From Edaphochlamys debaryana (taxonomy: Eukaryota > Chlorophyta > Chlorophyceae > Chlamydomonadales), in contig JAEHOE010000005.1 of the NCBI GenBank assembly GCA_016858145.1, positions 1,302,001 to 1,366,000 of the forward strand: a DNA stretch of 64,000 bases, given 5' to 3'. A program made the translations under genes and the position numbers. Shown piece after piece: positions 1-12,300 of this stretch. Each line of letters begins with the position of its first letter. Within the stretch, counting starts at the first letter, position 1. The notes under the pieces are model-generated. The model saw nothing but the letters and a program-made list of their open reading frames with translations, was not told the origin of the DNA and did no database searches.

Positions 1-371
1 GGTGGGGAGCGTCCGCGTGTCGGCCCCCCTCGGGGCGTGCGCCACCTTGGCCTATCCTTGACCGCCGACGAACACTTCTGAAGCCGATGGAATAATAGCT
101 GCTCAGGGAACGCCCTCACGATCGCTCGACGTCGAGACCCGGCTGTCGCTCACCGGATCCAAGCTCATACTTTTGCGCTCGGCAGTCGGCACTGCAATTA
201 GCTGCTCATTTGCTGCTGCAAACGCGCTTTTTTTATCATAGCCAAGGGTGCCCGGGCTCGGTTGCAGCTCGCGAGGAAAATGTGCGACGTAGACCCGGAA
301 GCCCCTAGCGCGGGCTTATAGCAGCTTGTGCTGTACATACATAGGCGGACGTGCAGAAAGCCTGACCCGAC
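1..371. other. 5' flank of the EML-PLAT gene
   Basis: No gene is supported here. The stretch precedes the chosen start codon at 372 and should hold the promoter and 5' UTR. I see no convincing TATA box; the AT-rich patch at about 228-240 is only a T-run. Short open frames on both strands lack any family likeness. Confidence 0.5.
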
Positions 372-3300
372 ATGGAGGTCAACGGAGCCGGGGCAAGTCG
401 ACGCAGGATGGCCGCAGCTGCGAATCCTCTCGCAGCTTCGATGGCTGCAATGCCGCCTGGAGCTGGAGGGCAGCCTGGAGGAGCACGCGCATCCCCCGGT
501 CTACGGCCGGGCGGCTCCCCTCCCGTGCAGCCAGGGGTCGGAGCGGCAGCAGCGCTGTCGCCCCCCAAGCAGGCCTTCTCCCCGCCCCCGGCCCAGTCCC
601 CGCCGCAACAGCAACCTCAGCCACAGCAAGCTCTGTACTATGCCGGAGCAGGCGGGGGGTACGCCGCAGCCGGCGCAGGAGGCGGCGGGGGACCGGGTGG
701 TTACCAGGCGCCGATGCTGCCAGGTCAAGGGGCACCTCTCCCAGCCCAAGGCCAGGGCGCGGGTAGGGGCAGCCCACCCTTCCCGGCGCGGTCTCCTTCT
801 ATGCCAGCAGGCGAGGCAGCAGCAGGAGCTGGAGGTGCAGGAGGCAACATGCAGCGGCAGACGTGAGTTGCGTGCGGGCGCGTGTCTGGAAGCTGGAGGC
901 TGGAGGCTGGGGGACGTGGCTGGGGGCAGGCAGTGCATCTGTGCGACAATGGTCCAAGATGGGCGGTGCTTGATATGCCCTGCGCACGGTAACGCACGAC
1001 GCGTCTCCTACTTCCCCAACGTAGGAGCTGGGGCCCGGCGGCTGGCACCCAAAGGCGCCAGATCAAACGCACGATCCTTCCCCAAGGTGCGGCGTGCGCA
1101 CAGTCGACAGGCCCCGCGGCCATGAGCCGCTCGTGTGGGCTATGCTCCCAGTGTTCAGTGGCAGGCTTGCAGCTGGCTCGACGATGTGTCCACGGGGTGC
1201 GCCTTGTTGATGCGTAGGCGGGCAACCGGAGGACGCCTACTGGAGCGACAACCGTTGGGGCCCGCCAGGCCGGGCCGTGACGCAGCCACCGCCCAACACG
1301 GCGGAGGCCAAGAGGTGGGGGCGGGCAGCGGTGCTGCCGAATGCGGCGCAGCGTTCGCTGGGTGCTGGGTCAGGGCCAAGAGGGAGGCGCGCGCGTGCTA
1401 TCGCCTGTACTGAGGCTCAAAAGGCCGGGGCGCTCGCTGGCGTCAAGGGGCCAGAAGAGAAGGCGAGGCAGCCAGGAGATCCGGCGGGTAGATGGAGTTC
1501 GAGGGTCTGAACGCGGCCCCCTTCTGCTCCTCCACAGGGCCAGGAAGTTCTACCAGACGCCAAACGCGCCGCTGGTGAAGCCGGACGCATCCGTCTTTGC
1601 TTCACTCAACGGTGAGCAGGGAGGCTCGCAACGGCGGCGGGACCACAGCATTGCACACACCGCGGCTTGCGGACACGGGGGACACTGTACCGGGTCCTCC
1701 TCCTGTCGAGGCCCGTGCCAGCATGACATCCCGACAGCGCCCAAGCCAGCTGTCCCTAAACCCTCTCCCCCTCAGAGCTGGAGAACCTCATGCGGGCCAC
1801 CCTGGGCGCCCTGGCCAACTTCAACGAGGACGAGCGCATGCTGCTCACCAAGTGGGTTGGGCGCGGGGCCGGGCCCGGCAGAGCCCGGGCACGGCAGAAC
1901 CCGGGCGCGCGTGTCCCAGAACGAGGGGTACAGATAGAAGGATGGTGCGTCGGAGCACCCGCGCACTTGCCCTTGCCTACCCTCCCTGCGCCCGGCGCTC
2001 CTCATCCTCCGCACTCTTTGCGCCCTGGACCCCCGCAGGCAGTTCCGGCGCGAGGAGAACAAGGCGCGGCTCAAGGGCGAGTACGCGCCGCCCGGCCTGG
2101 TCAACCTGGGCCAGTTCCGCCACGCCTGGAAGAAGTTCAGCATCCGCGTCAGCGAGGAGCAGGCGCGCGCGCTGTTCGTCAAGTACGGCTGCGACGCGCA
2201 GGGGCTGCTGCCGTACGACCACTTCGCCGCCAAGCTGCTGGCCAGCCCCGCGCGCCTGCTGGCGCTGGAGCCGGAGCAGAAGGTGCGCGCGGCTGTGCGT
2301 TGGGTGGAAGTGGAACGGTCGGGCGGAGGCGAAGGAGGTTGTCGGGCTTGCGGCATGGGACATGCAGGCCGTCTGTGGGCCGCGGCTGGTTTCACCTCAC
2401 CTCACCTCACCTGGGCGCCCCGAGGCGCGCCTCCTCGCCCGTCGTCCTGAGGAGTGCCTGAGCGCCCTGCGTCGTTGTGGCCTCGGCCTCTCCCGCAGGG
2501 CCCCTACAAGGCCGGCCGTGACGCCAGCTTCCGCGGCAAGATCGTGTACCGCTACTGCCGCAAGCCCGTTTTCCCGCCCTCCAACTGGGACGGACTGCCC
2601 GCGCTGCGCTCGGCGCGCAAGCCCAAGGTATGCTTGCCCCTCTGTCGTAGCCCCTTTGGTCCTTTCTTTCCTGAGTCTACACGCCCGCCTCTCCATGCTG
2701 CACCCTTCGTCAGCTCTCCACCGCCCAGCCTGTGCCGCGCACCCCAGTGTTGCGTTGCTAAGCTCGCCACCGCTCATTCTCTGCCGTCCACCTCCGTGTT
2801 TCATTCCGTGTCCGCAGGCCGGCTTGAAGCTGGAGTTCGTGTACGGCTACGCGGGCGTGGAGAACACGTCCACCAACATCTTCTACACGGGGGACAACCG
2901 CCTGGTCTACTACACGGCCGCGGTGGGCATCATCTACGACCCGGCCAGCCACACGCAGACCTTCTTCCAGGTGGGTCTCTTGGGGCTGAGCAGCCTGCGC
3001 TGGGGTGGGCAGGGCGTAGAGGAAGGGCGGCAGAGTGCCTGGCGCTTGACAGCTGATAGCATGTTTCCCGAGGCCCTGAACAATGCCGCTTCTCACCACC
3101 CTTCTCCACCCTCGCCACCCAGCTCCGGGTCGCTACTGTTAACCTCACGGCCGTCCTGAATCCCACTGTTCACCCAGCAACCTCCCCCACCCCCTCCCGT
3201 TCCCTCAGGGCCACGACGACGACATCAAGTGCATGGCCCTCCACCCCAACCGCTTCATCGTGGCTACGGGCCAGGTGGCCTCGGCGCTGGACGGCTCCTA

Positions 3301-6300
3301 CGACAACCCCTTCCTGTGCATTTGGGACGTGCGCGACCCGCTGGGCCTCATCTGCCGCATCAACTTCCCGTCGGACGGGGCGCCCACGCGGTGCGTGCGT
3401 GTATGGACGGGGCCATGGGGGCTAGCTCGGGCGGACACTGACCCGTCCACGTCACCGCACCTCGCGCTGAGCTTCTTGTGCCCCGGCCCTTCACCTGCCC
3501 GGCCTTCTTTGCACGTACCTGCCTGCCTTCCCCCTAAGCCCCCTACGGCCCCCACCCCTCGCCGCAGCTACGTGGTGGCGCTGGGGTTCTCGGGCAACGG
3601 GCAGCGGCTGGTGGTGGTGACGGGCGACAACCGGCACACCGTCAGCGTGTACCACTGGAAGAGCAAGACCCTCATCCACTCGGATGCAGGCCACAACGGC
3701 CAGCCGCCGCAGGTGCGTGCGTGCGGGGGCCAGTGGAGACCTTTGGCTGAATGAATGGAAACCTTATGAGCAAGTCATTCACATTGTGGACCGGGCGCTT
3801 GGAGCCAGCGGTTGGAGACCTGGCTCGGAGACTTTGTACGAAGACCCTTGTTGTGACAGGCATGCGTCTTGCTGCCAATGCTCCTTCCTGCCTGGATTCC
3901 GTGTGTGCAGGTGTTCGGTGTGGCGTGGAACAACTTCATGAAGGACCGGGACGGCGAGGGCCGTGAGGTGATCGCGCCCTCCATGTTCGTCACCTACGGC
4001 GTCAAGCACCTCAAGTTCTGGCAGCAGGAGTGGGACGACGTGAGACCCCAACCCCGGGGGATTGCACGAGCGGGGTCCCACCCTTCCTCCCCACTTGCCG
4101 CTCTGCCTTCACGCCCCGCCACATGCGCGCTTTTACTTCTCCCCCGCTCCCATGACGCCGCCGTGTTGCCGCGTGTTACCGCCCCCGTCCCCGCCACCCC
4201 GCAGCGCGCCCAGAAGGAGCGGTACCGGGGCAGCATGGGCAAGTTCGGCAAGGCGCAAGTGCAGGACGTGCTGTCCGCCTGCTTCATCTCCGCAGCCACG
4301 CTGGTCACGGGCGCGACCACGGGGGACCTGCTCATGTGGGACGTCACGGGCGCGCGCTCCACCACCGGCCAGTTCGGCTGCTGCATCAAGGTGCGTGCCG
4401 AACAGCCGGCCTCGCCCACCGGCGTGAGCGCCTGTCCCCAACCGGCCTGTCTGCGGCGCCAGCTCTCTCATCCCAGCTGCCGCCTTAGCCTCGCTCACCC
4501 CCCTCGAAACGTCAGCCCAGTACGGACACTGCCGTATCACAACTCGCAAGCCTCCCTTAACCCTGCTCCCTTGCCGCCCTTGCCCCCAGGTCATCCCCGC
4601 GCACGGCCCCGGCATCCCCTACCCCAACATCCACGACGGCACGCCGGCGCTGCAGGGCGTCCGCGCCATGGCGCTGCGCGCAAACCGCACCGAGCTGGCC
4701 ACGGGCGGCGCGGACGGCAGCGTCATCGTGTGGGACATCACCACGGGGGACGTGGGCCGCGTGGTCAAGACCATCCAGGTGGGCCTGCCTGGGGCAGGGC
4801 CTGCGTACCGGTGTGGGCTGCGCTGTCTGCGCATTTCCAGGGGCGGGCCACGGACCATCGTGCGGCCGAATAGCTCTGCCAGCGGCGGCGTGCCGTCTTC
4901 GCCGCTTACCCCCGATTGGTATGACCCTTGCAGGTGGTGGAGCCGGGCGAGTCCACCCCCGCCGTGTTCCGCTCCCTGGACGCCATGGAGAACGGATACG
5001 ACATGGTGGCGGGCACGCACCGGTGCGTGCTTTGTTTGGGCGCCATGGCCATGAAGGAAGGGCGGGTGCGGCTGCTTGCGCTTGGAAAAAACTACATCCC
5101 TAGGGCTTCCCTCTGCGATGTGCTTGCGCGTCTGCACAACTTCCGTCGACCCCTCCTCCCTCCCTCGCAGGTGTGAGATCTGGGAGCTGTCGGGGGACGT
5201 GCCCGAGCCTCTGACGCAGGGCCATAGCGCGGACGTGTACGGCCTGGCCTTCCACCCCAAGAAGCCGCACAAGTTCGCCACCGCCTGCGACTCCAAGACG
5301 GTCTTCATGTGGAACGCCAAGCGGAGGCAGCTCGTGGTGCGTGCTCGGGCCGGGGGCCGGGGCCGGGAAACGGCAGGGCAGGGAGCGCGGGAGACGTCGG
5401 TCCTTCGGCTTGGGTCCAACCTCATGAGGTTCCCGGGAATCCCGGCTTTGGCCCTTCCTGTGCGCAGGCCAAGGTGAACATCGGCGTGGAGGCGCAGTCA
5501 GTGGCGTTCAGCCCCAACGGCGCACACCTGGCCGTGGGCACCATCACCGGCATGGTCAAGGTGAGGCGCGGGAATCCTTGTGGGGAGCGGTGCCGTCGGC
5601 TTGGCTTTGCCGCGCCACCTTGTCCTTTGCACACATCGCTCTGCCAGTCAACCTCACTGCGTCAGCTCCACACCCTCTGACGCCTCGTTGTTCTTCACCC
5701 TCGCCTGTGTGCCCTCGCGCGCGCTATGGGCTATGTACCTGGCCGCCTTCAATACTCCCAAACCTCCCCCGCGGGCCCTCGTGCGCACCCCCCCTCTCGA
5801 CTGCCATGCCCGCAGGTGCTCATGGTGGAAAACCTGACCCAGAAGGTGGCGGAGATGCACACGCTCAAGGAAATGGTGCACGAGATCAAGTACTCGCCCG
5901 ACGGCACCAAGCTGGCGGCGGGCAGCCACGACAACTACATCGACATCTACGACGTCACGCGGCAGTGAGTGACTGAGAGTATGGGCGTGTGCGGGCGCTG
6001 GGCGGCATGCCGAGCGTGGGGAGCCTCCATGGTAGGCGGCAGAGATGAGTGGGTGAGTGCCGGCGTCTGACTATCCACCAAGGGTCTCCTGAGGGTCCTC
6101 CCCGCTGGCGCTCGCCTCCGGCCGCCCACCCCGCAGCTACGCGCGGCTGGCTCGGTGCGCGGGCCACAGCTCCTACATCACGCACCTGGACTGGTCGGTC
6201 GACTCACGCGTCATCCAGTCCAACTGCGGCGCCTACGAGCTGCTCTACTTCGAGGCAGCCACAGGCATGCGCCAGAGCCGAATCATGCAGCCCGGAACCG

Positions 6301-9300
6301 TGCCAGACCCTGTGCACCTGCACATAGCCGTGCACGCCACAGACGTCCCCATGTGCTGGTGCAAACCTGCTTTGGGACAGCCGTAGGGTGGGGCCTTGCC
6401 GGCCTTTCATGCCCCTCCCCTCCCCTCCTCCTACCTCGTTGCCCCTCGCAGGCAAGCAGGTGCGTCAGGACCAGCGGGACACGCAGTGGCAGTCGTGGAC
6501 CTGCACCCTGGGCTTCCCGGTCATGGGCGTCTGGCGGGACGACACGGACGGCACCGACATCAACGCCGTGTGCAGGTGGGTGGGGCGCATGAGCGTTGGG
6601 GTGGTGCCAGGGTAGGGTGGAAGGCAGGAGGTGGATTCGCGTCACGTGGGTGGGCGAGCGCTAGAGTTGCGGGACCAGGACAGGCCAGGTCGGAATGGCA
6701 TGCACGCACGCATGCACGAGAGGGTTCCGCACGCATTGCGCTGGCTGGGTGGAGGATGAGAGCCCGGGCAATGCCTGAGCGGGTCGCCATGTGCAGGCGG
6801 CCCGCGCCCCCAGGATGAACGCCCTATCTATACAAGTCATCCTTGCTCTGACACCTCCAGCATGCGGCCGCAACCGCATGCCACGCACAGCACGTCTCAT
6901 CGCACCTTTCGCGCACCATGGCCAGGCGCATGATGACCAAACGGGCAGTACCTGAGCGAGCCGCAAAGTGCAAGCGGCTCGCAAACACTGGATGAATAGC
7001 CTCTCTATGTCATCCTTGCCCTGATGCCTGGCCCACATGGCAAGCACACGCAGCCCACACGCTATCCTGGTCAGTCATGGCGCTCATGCCCTACCCCTTG
7101 CCTCGGGCTGCAAGGAGCGCGTGTCCTGGCGAATGATGACCAAACCGGCATTGTCTGAGCGAGCCGCACAGTGCAAGCGGCTCGCCAAAACTGGATGAAT
7201 AGCCTCTTTATGTCATCCTTGCCCTGACGCCTTCAAACCATCAACCCGCACGGACTGTGCACTTCAAGTCCGTGTACACTGCATTCCCCCGATTCTCTTG
7301 CCTGATTGACCTTCGGCACGCACCACGTACACCCTCCTGGCGAATGATGACTAAAAGGGCAGCACCTGAGCAGGTCGCACAGTGCAAGCGGCTTGCAAAC
7401 ACTGGATGAATAGCCTCTCTATGTCATCCTTGCCCTGACGCCTTGGTAACACCAACCTGAGCGGATTGTGCACTGCAAGCCGTTTCGTTCACACACTCCA
7501 CGTGCCCCGGTCTCCTTACTGGGGTGACCTCTGGCACACACGATGTGCACCCTTGAGGCGCATGATGACTCAACGGGCAATAGCTGAGCGGGTCGCACAG
7601 TGCAAGCGGCTCGCCAAAACTGGATGAATAGCCTATAGTCATCCTTGCCCTGACGCCTGCAACCCCACCATTGCACACCACGCCTTCCCAGTTCCAAAGC
7701 CCTCGTTCTGTATCTCCTCTTGTGCTGATCACCCTTCCCACCGACTGAAGCTCTCAGGGCACTCTTGCTCCTCCCACTCGCCTGCCTCCCACGTCCTCCT
7801 CTTCCTCCTCCGCAGATCCAACACGGGGGCGTTCCCGGACGTGGACCCAATCGCGGGCGACGGAGACGTGGTGGTGACAGCGGGCGACGACGGCCGCGTG
7901 CGGCTCTTCAACTACCCATGCGTTATCGAGGACGCGCCGGGCAGGTGCGGTGGTGGGGCTTGTCCAACTTTGCAATGGCAGTGCTGGGGCCTGGCCAGCG
8001 GGTCCTCTAAGCAGCCTTGGGTCTGATCATTGCCGCAGCTTAATTGTCCGGCCGACCACGCCTGTACGCTCAAGTCATTCTGCCCATCTGCTCACGTCTG
8101 CTCCTTGCCGCAGGACGTACCTGGGCCACTGCTCTCATGTGATGAACGTGCGCTTCTCGCCCGACAACCGCTGGGTGGTGTCCGTGGGCGGCAAGGACCG
8201 AGCCGGCATGCAGTGGCGCGTGCTGCGCGAGGCGCAGGACGAGGTGCGTCTGCGGCTGCCGGGCAGGGGTGTGGGAGGGGCGTGGGACCCACAGCCCAGC
8301 AGCCTGCCGGCGCCTGCCGTTGGGCCTCAGTCTCGGCCGTTGGCCAGCAGCTGCTGGAGAGGCTACACCGGTAGTAGTGGCATGGGGCGGGCACGTGCGG
8401 GCCCCATGTCACACCCATGCAGCTTTGAGCAAGAGCACTGACCTGAGGGCTCTGCCCGGTTCCATGCCCGTCCTCGGCGTCGCCTCAGGTGGTGGTGGAC
8501 CGGCCGCCCCTGCCCGAGGTCTACGTATACCAGGTGGGGGACAGGGGAAGGCGCTAGCTAGCGGGATATCACATGGGGCGGGCACGCGCCCTTTCTCGTA
8601 CCCACCTCATCGCCGCATCATACATTCGCAGGGGACCCTACCGTGGCCCTGGTGCAAACCCCTGCGCTTTGTGACCGAAAGCCAAGGCTAGAAGCCTTCC
8701 TTGACCCTTTCTCCGCGCCTCATGCTTCTGCCAGGCGCCCAAGCGCGTGCTGGTGGACGTGGAGCCGCCCCCGCCGCCCCCCGACACGTCCGCCGAGGAC
8801 GCGGCCAAGAGGAAGGCCACCGACGAGGAGCGGGACCGCAAGCGCCGCGAGAGCCTGCACAACTACGAGATCACGGTGGTCACCTCGGACATCAAGTGGG
8901 TGACGAGGCCGGTGGTGGTGGTGGGGCGTTGTGGGGCCCTAGCTGGGCTGCACCGCTCAAGCCCGCACATCGGCCGTCGGACCGGCAGTTAGATCTTAAC
9001 GCCTTGCTACGTGACGGCTCGAGTCCTGCCTTGCCCTGGAACCGACCCCTGCCCTCACTCCTGCTCCCTGTGCCTGTCTCCTCTCCTCACCTGCACCCCC
9101 CAGGGGCGCCGGAACCGACTCCAACGTCTTCATGGTCATGTACGGCGACAAGAACACCAGCGGCGAGGTCAAGCTGGAGAACGGCCCCGAGAACTTCTCC
9201 CGCGGCCGCACCGACGTCTTCAACGTGGACCTGCTGCCGCTGGGCAACGTCAACTCCCTGCGCATCGGCCACGACGCCAAGGGCAACAACCCGCGCTGGC

Positions 9301-12300
9301 ACCTGGACCGCGTCGTCGTCAAGAACAAGACCGCCAACACGCCGCCGCTCGTGTTCCCGTGCGGTGCGTGGCCGCGTGGCTGCGTGCGGTGTGTGTGTGT
9401 TTCTCCTAGCTGTTGATGCGCAGTGGGTTGTAGAGGCGCGCGTCGTCACACACAGATGGGCAGGTAGGCCCGCATCACCGCCTTGCGGTAAATGCCAACT
9501 GAAGCCCGCCCCCCGGGTCCTGGCCTCGGAGCCCAGCTCTCTCCGCACCTCTTGCCCTCTGCTAACCTCTATTCCCTGCCCCGCTGCATGCAGGCCAATG
9601 GTTCGCCACGGACGTGGGCGACAAGAAGATCGTGCGCCTGCTCAAGATGAGCGGCGAGGCGGGCGAGCTGGGCGAGCCCAAGCTGCTGCGCTACAAGGTG
9701 CAGGTCAAGACCAGCGACGTCAAGGGTGCAGGTGGGGGCTGGCGGGGTTGCAGGGGTGGGTTGCGGACGTGTGGGTACAGTACTGCGGGAATGGAGCTGA
9801 CAGTGGCAAAGCACGCAACCGGATTGACCGAGGCTGCGCAGGCTTGATGAGGTTTCCCATGGTTTTACGGGGTTTCCCAATCCCTGTCTACTGGCTGCAG
9901 GTACCGACGCCAACGTGACGCTGCAGTTCTTCGGCGAGCACAACGGCAAGAAGTACCAGAGCCCGCAGCTCAAGCTGGAGAACAGCGGTACGAGGGGCGG
10001 GTTTCGCCGGATGGCTTGGCAGCCTGAACTTGCGCAGGCTGGGGAAGGTCCTGAGCCTGCACAAAATGGCGCATGGCCATGACTCAGCCCGCCCTCCGCC
10101 TCGCACACGGTGCTCGCGTGGCGTGCCCTGACCCTTGATGCTGTGCTGGCCCCGCAGCCAACAACTTCGAGCGCGGCATGACGGACGTGTTCGAGGTGGA
10201 GGCGGCGGTGGGCGAGATCAAGTGCATCCGCATCGGCCACGACAACAGCGGCTTCGGCGCCAGCTGGCACCTGCAGGAGGTCATCCTGTCCAGCCCCAGC
10301 ATCGCGGACATGCAGTTTGTGGCCAACAGGTGCGGATGGATCCGCCGCCGTGTGCATGTGCCAGCGGCGCGTAGACGAGGCCAGGCCGGGACCTCTTACA
10401 GGCTCTGGGGGTCCCTCGACACTAGCTGGGACTACGCGGGGTGCTTGTGGAAGGGATTCCTCAACCGTGTGACGCCGTGGACGCAGGTGGCTGGCGGAGG
10501 ACGAGGGCGACCGGCAGACCTACGTGACGCTCTACCCCGTGGGCGCCGTGGACATCCCCCTGCCGCACAAGTACCAGATCACGGTGGGTTCGTCTCTCGA
10601 GTCGCGACTCGGCATGAACCGCGCCTCACCGGCGGTGACGCAGCCGGCTCGGTCATCCGTTCACCTTCGATGCGCACGGCTCCTGCGCTTCTGCGCTGCA
10701 GGTGTTCACGTCCGACATCCGGGGTGCCGGTACGGACGCCAACGTGGACATATCGCTGTACGGCACCAACGCCCGGTGCCTCGGGGTGAGCCAAGGGGCC
10801 CTGCTTTTAAGTTTCTTAAGCAACGGACTGAACTGCGCTGTGCTATGGAAGGGCCGTTTCGCCCGCGGCGCCTGCGGAATGGGTCAGTCCCTGTGCCCTC
10901 GCGTTCAGCTCTGCCCCTCCTTCCCCGCTTGCAGTACAAGCTGGAGAACAGCAAGAACAACTTTGAGCGCAACATGGAGGACGGTGAGCAGGCTTCACCA
11001 CCCCATGGATGGCCCTGCCCCCTTCCAGGACTCTTGTGCCCAGCAAGTAGCACCAGCGCGCCGTTCGGCGCCAGCACGCCAACCTCGTGCACTCTTCACG
11101 TCTGAGCCGCTTTCTCCCCCGCCCGTGCTTCCGCCGCCTCGCCTTTCTTTGTAGTGTTCTTCCTCGAGTTCCAGGATCTGGGATCCATCCCGGAGATCGA
11201 GATCGGCCACGACAACTCCGGCGCCATGCCGGGCTGGCACTGCGCCAAGGTCATCGTGGAGGACCAGACGGCCAAGCTGCGCTTCGCCTACCCCTGCGAC
11301 AGGTACGGCACCGCCTGGGGACGGGATGGGATGGCGCGTTGGGCGTGGCTTCCGCGTCTGGGCCATCGTAGGGTTTGCGTCTCGTTCTGCCTCTGGGGCA
11401 TGCGAGGGTCGGGCGGAGCTTCCACTTGTGGCTGGGCACTGGCACCGGGCCTAGCGGGCTTGACGTCTACTTGAGCATCTGGTGCCACCCGTTGCGCAGG
11501 TGGTTTGACAAGCACGAGGAGGACGGGCTCATCCGGCGGCGGCTCAAGGTGGCGGAGGTGGGCGGCGAGAACGTGGACTACACGGTCACCGTCGCCACGT
11601 CAGACATACGGTGCGCGTCTCGGGCCGCAGGAGGGTGACATGCCGCCAGACTGGGCTGGGATGCCGCTGGATACCGTATGTCGGCATGCTGACTGCTGGG
11701 TGGCCCGCGCTTCCCTTCCTGCAGGGGCGCGGGCACTGACGCCAACGTGTACCTGGAGATCACGGGCGACAACAAGGGCAAGGAGGTGGGGTTGGTGGTG
11801 GGGTGTAGAGGCAGCCCTAGCCGCAGCGGGCTGTAATGGCGTACGCCGACAGCCAGAGCAAGCTCGCCCCTTCCGCCCCTGTCCTTGTACATTCACGCCC
11901 ACTGCTGGTGGGCCCAGAGTGCTACCGGCCGACCTCAAACCCGCCTCCGGTTCGTTGCAGATCACGGGCAAACGTGTGACGCTGGACAACTCCACCAACA
12001 ACTTCGAGCGTGAGCGGGGCCAGGGGGACTCCCTCGGTTGACTCGCTCGATTGGGACCTTTGTCACCCGCCCTCTGCCATCCATTCGCCCTGTGCACCCC
12101 CTTGACCAACGGTCGCCTCCGCCCTTGCACCCCCATGCCACGCCCCCGCCCACAGGCGCCGCGGTGGACAAGTTCCTGCTCAAGAAGTACCGCAACTGCG
12201 GCAACCTCACCCGCATCAAGATCGGCCACGATAACGGCGGCATGGCACCGGGTGAGAGCGTCGGCGACACCAGCAGTGGCACGCCCTGAGCCTCCCCTCT

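Larger units (their letters stand above)
372..8895 (+). other. N-terminus, EF-hand-like segment and EML double propeller (exons 1-21)
   Basis: Exons: 372-862, 1538-1611, 1776-1851, 2039-2282, 2499-2627, 2818-2970, 3209-3390, 3568-3712, 3911-4039, 4205-4390, 4590-4778, 4934-5022, 5171-5336, 5468-5560, 5816-5964, 6137-6264, 6452-6575, 7816-7944, 8114-8243, 8489-8533, 8735-8895. The EML signature is clear: LEFVYGYAG then [11 protein letters not shown] and [14 protein letters not shown] (exons 6-7), matching the HELP motif and first blades, and [21 protein letters not shown] in exon 19, matching the last blade. About 665 residues is the length of a full tandem propeller. The EF-hand-like loop [15 protein letters not shown] (exon 4) lacks several acidic ligands, so calcium binding is doubtful. 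The intron after exon 16 starts with GC. The linker exon 21 runs into PLAT 1. Confidence 0.88.

Noticed and set aside
1597..3159. Uninterrupted 520-codon frame near the 5' end of the giant gene
   Set aside because: It reads across four introns and out of frame with the EML motifs, and has a composition of frameshifted Arg/Ser/Pro without any family likeness.
6745..7658. The five intronic repeats as a transposon (MITE) array
   Set aside because: No terminal inverted repeats with target duplications were seen. The conserved parts are C and D boxes and a covarying hairpin, which an snoRNA model explains better, although snoRNA retroposition is not excluded.
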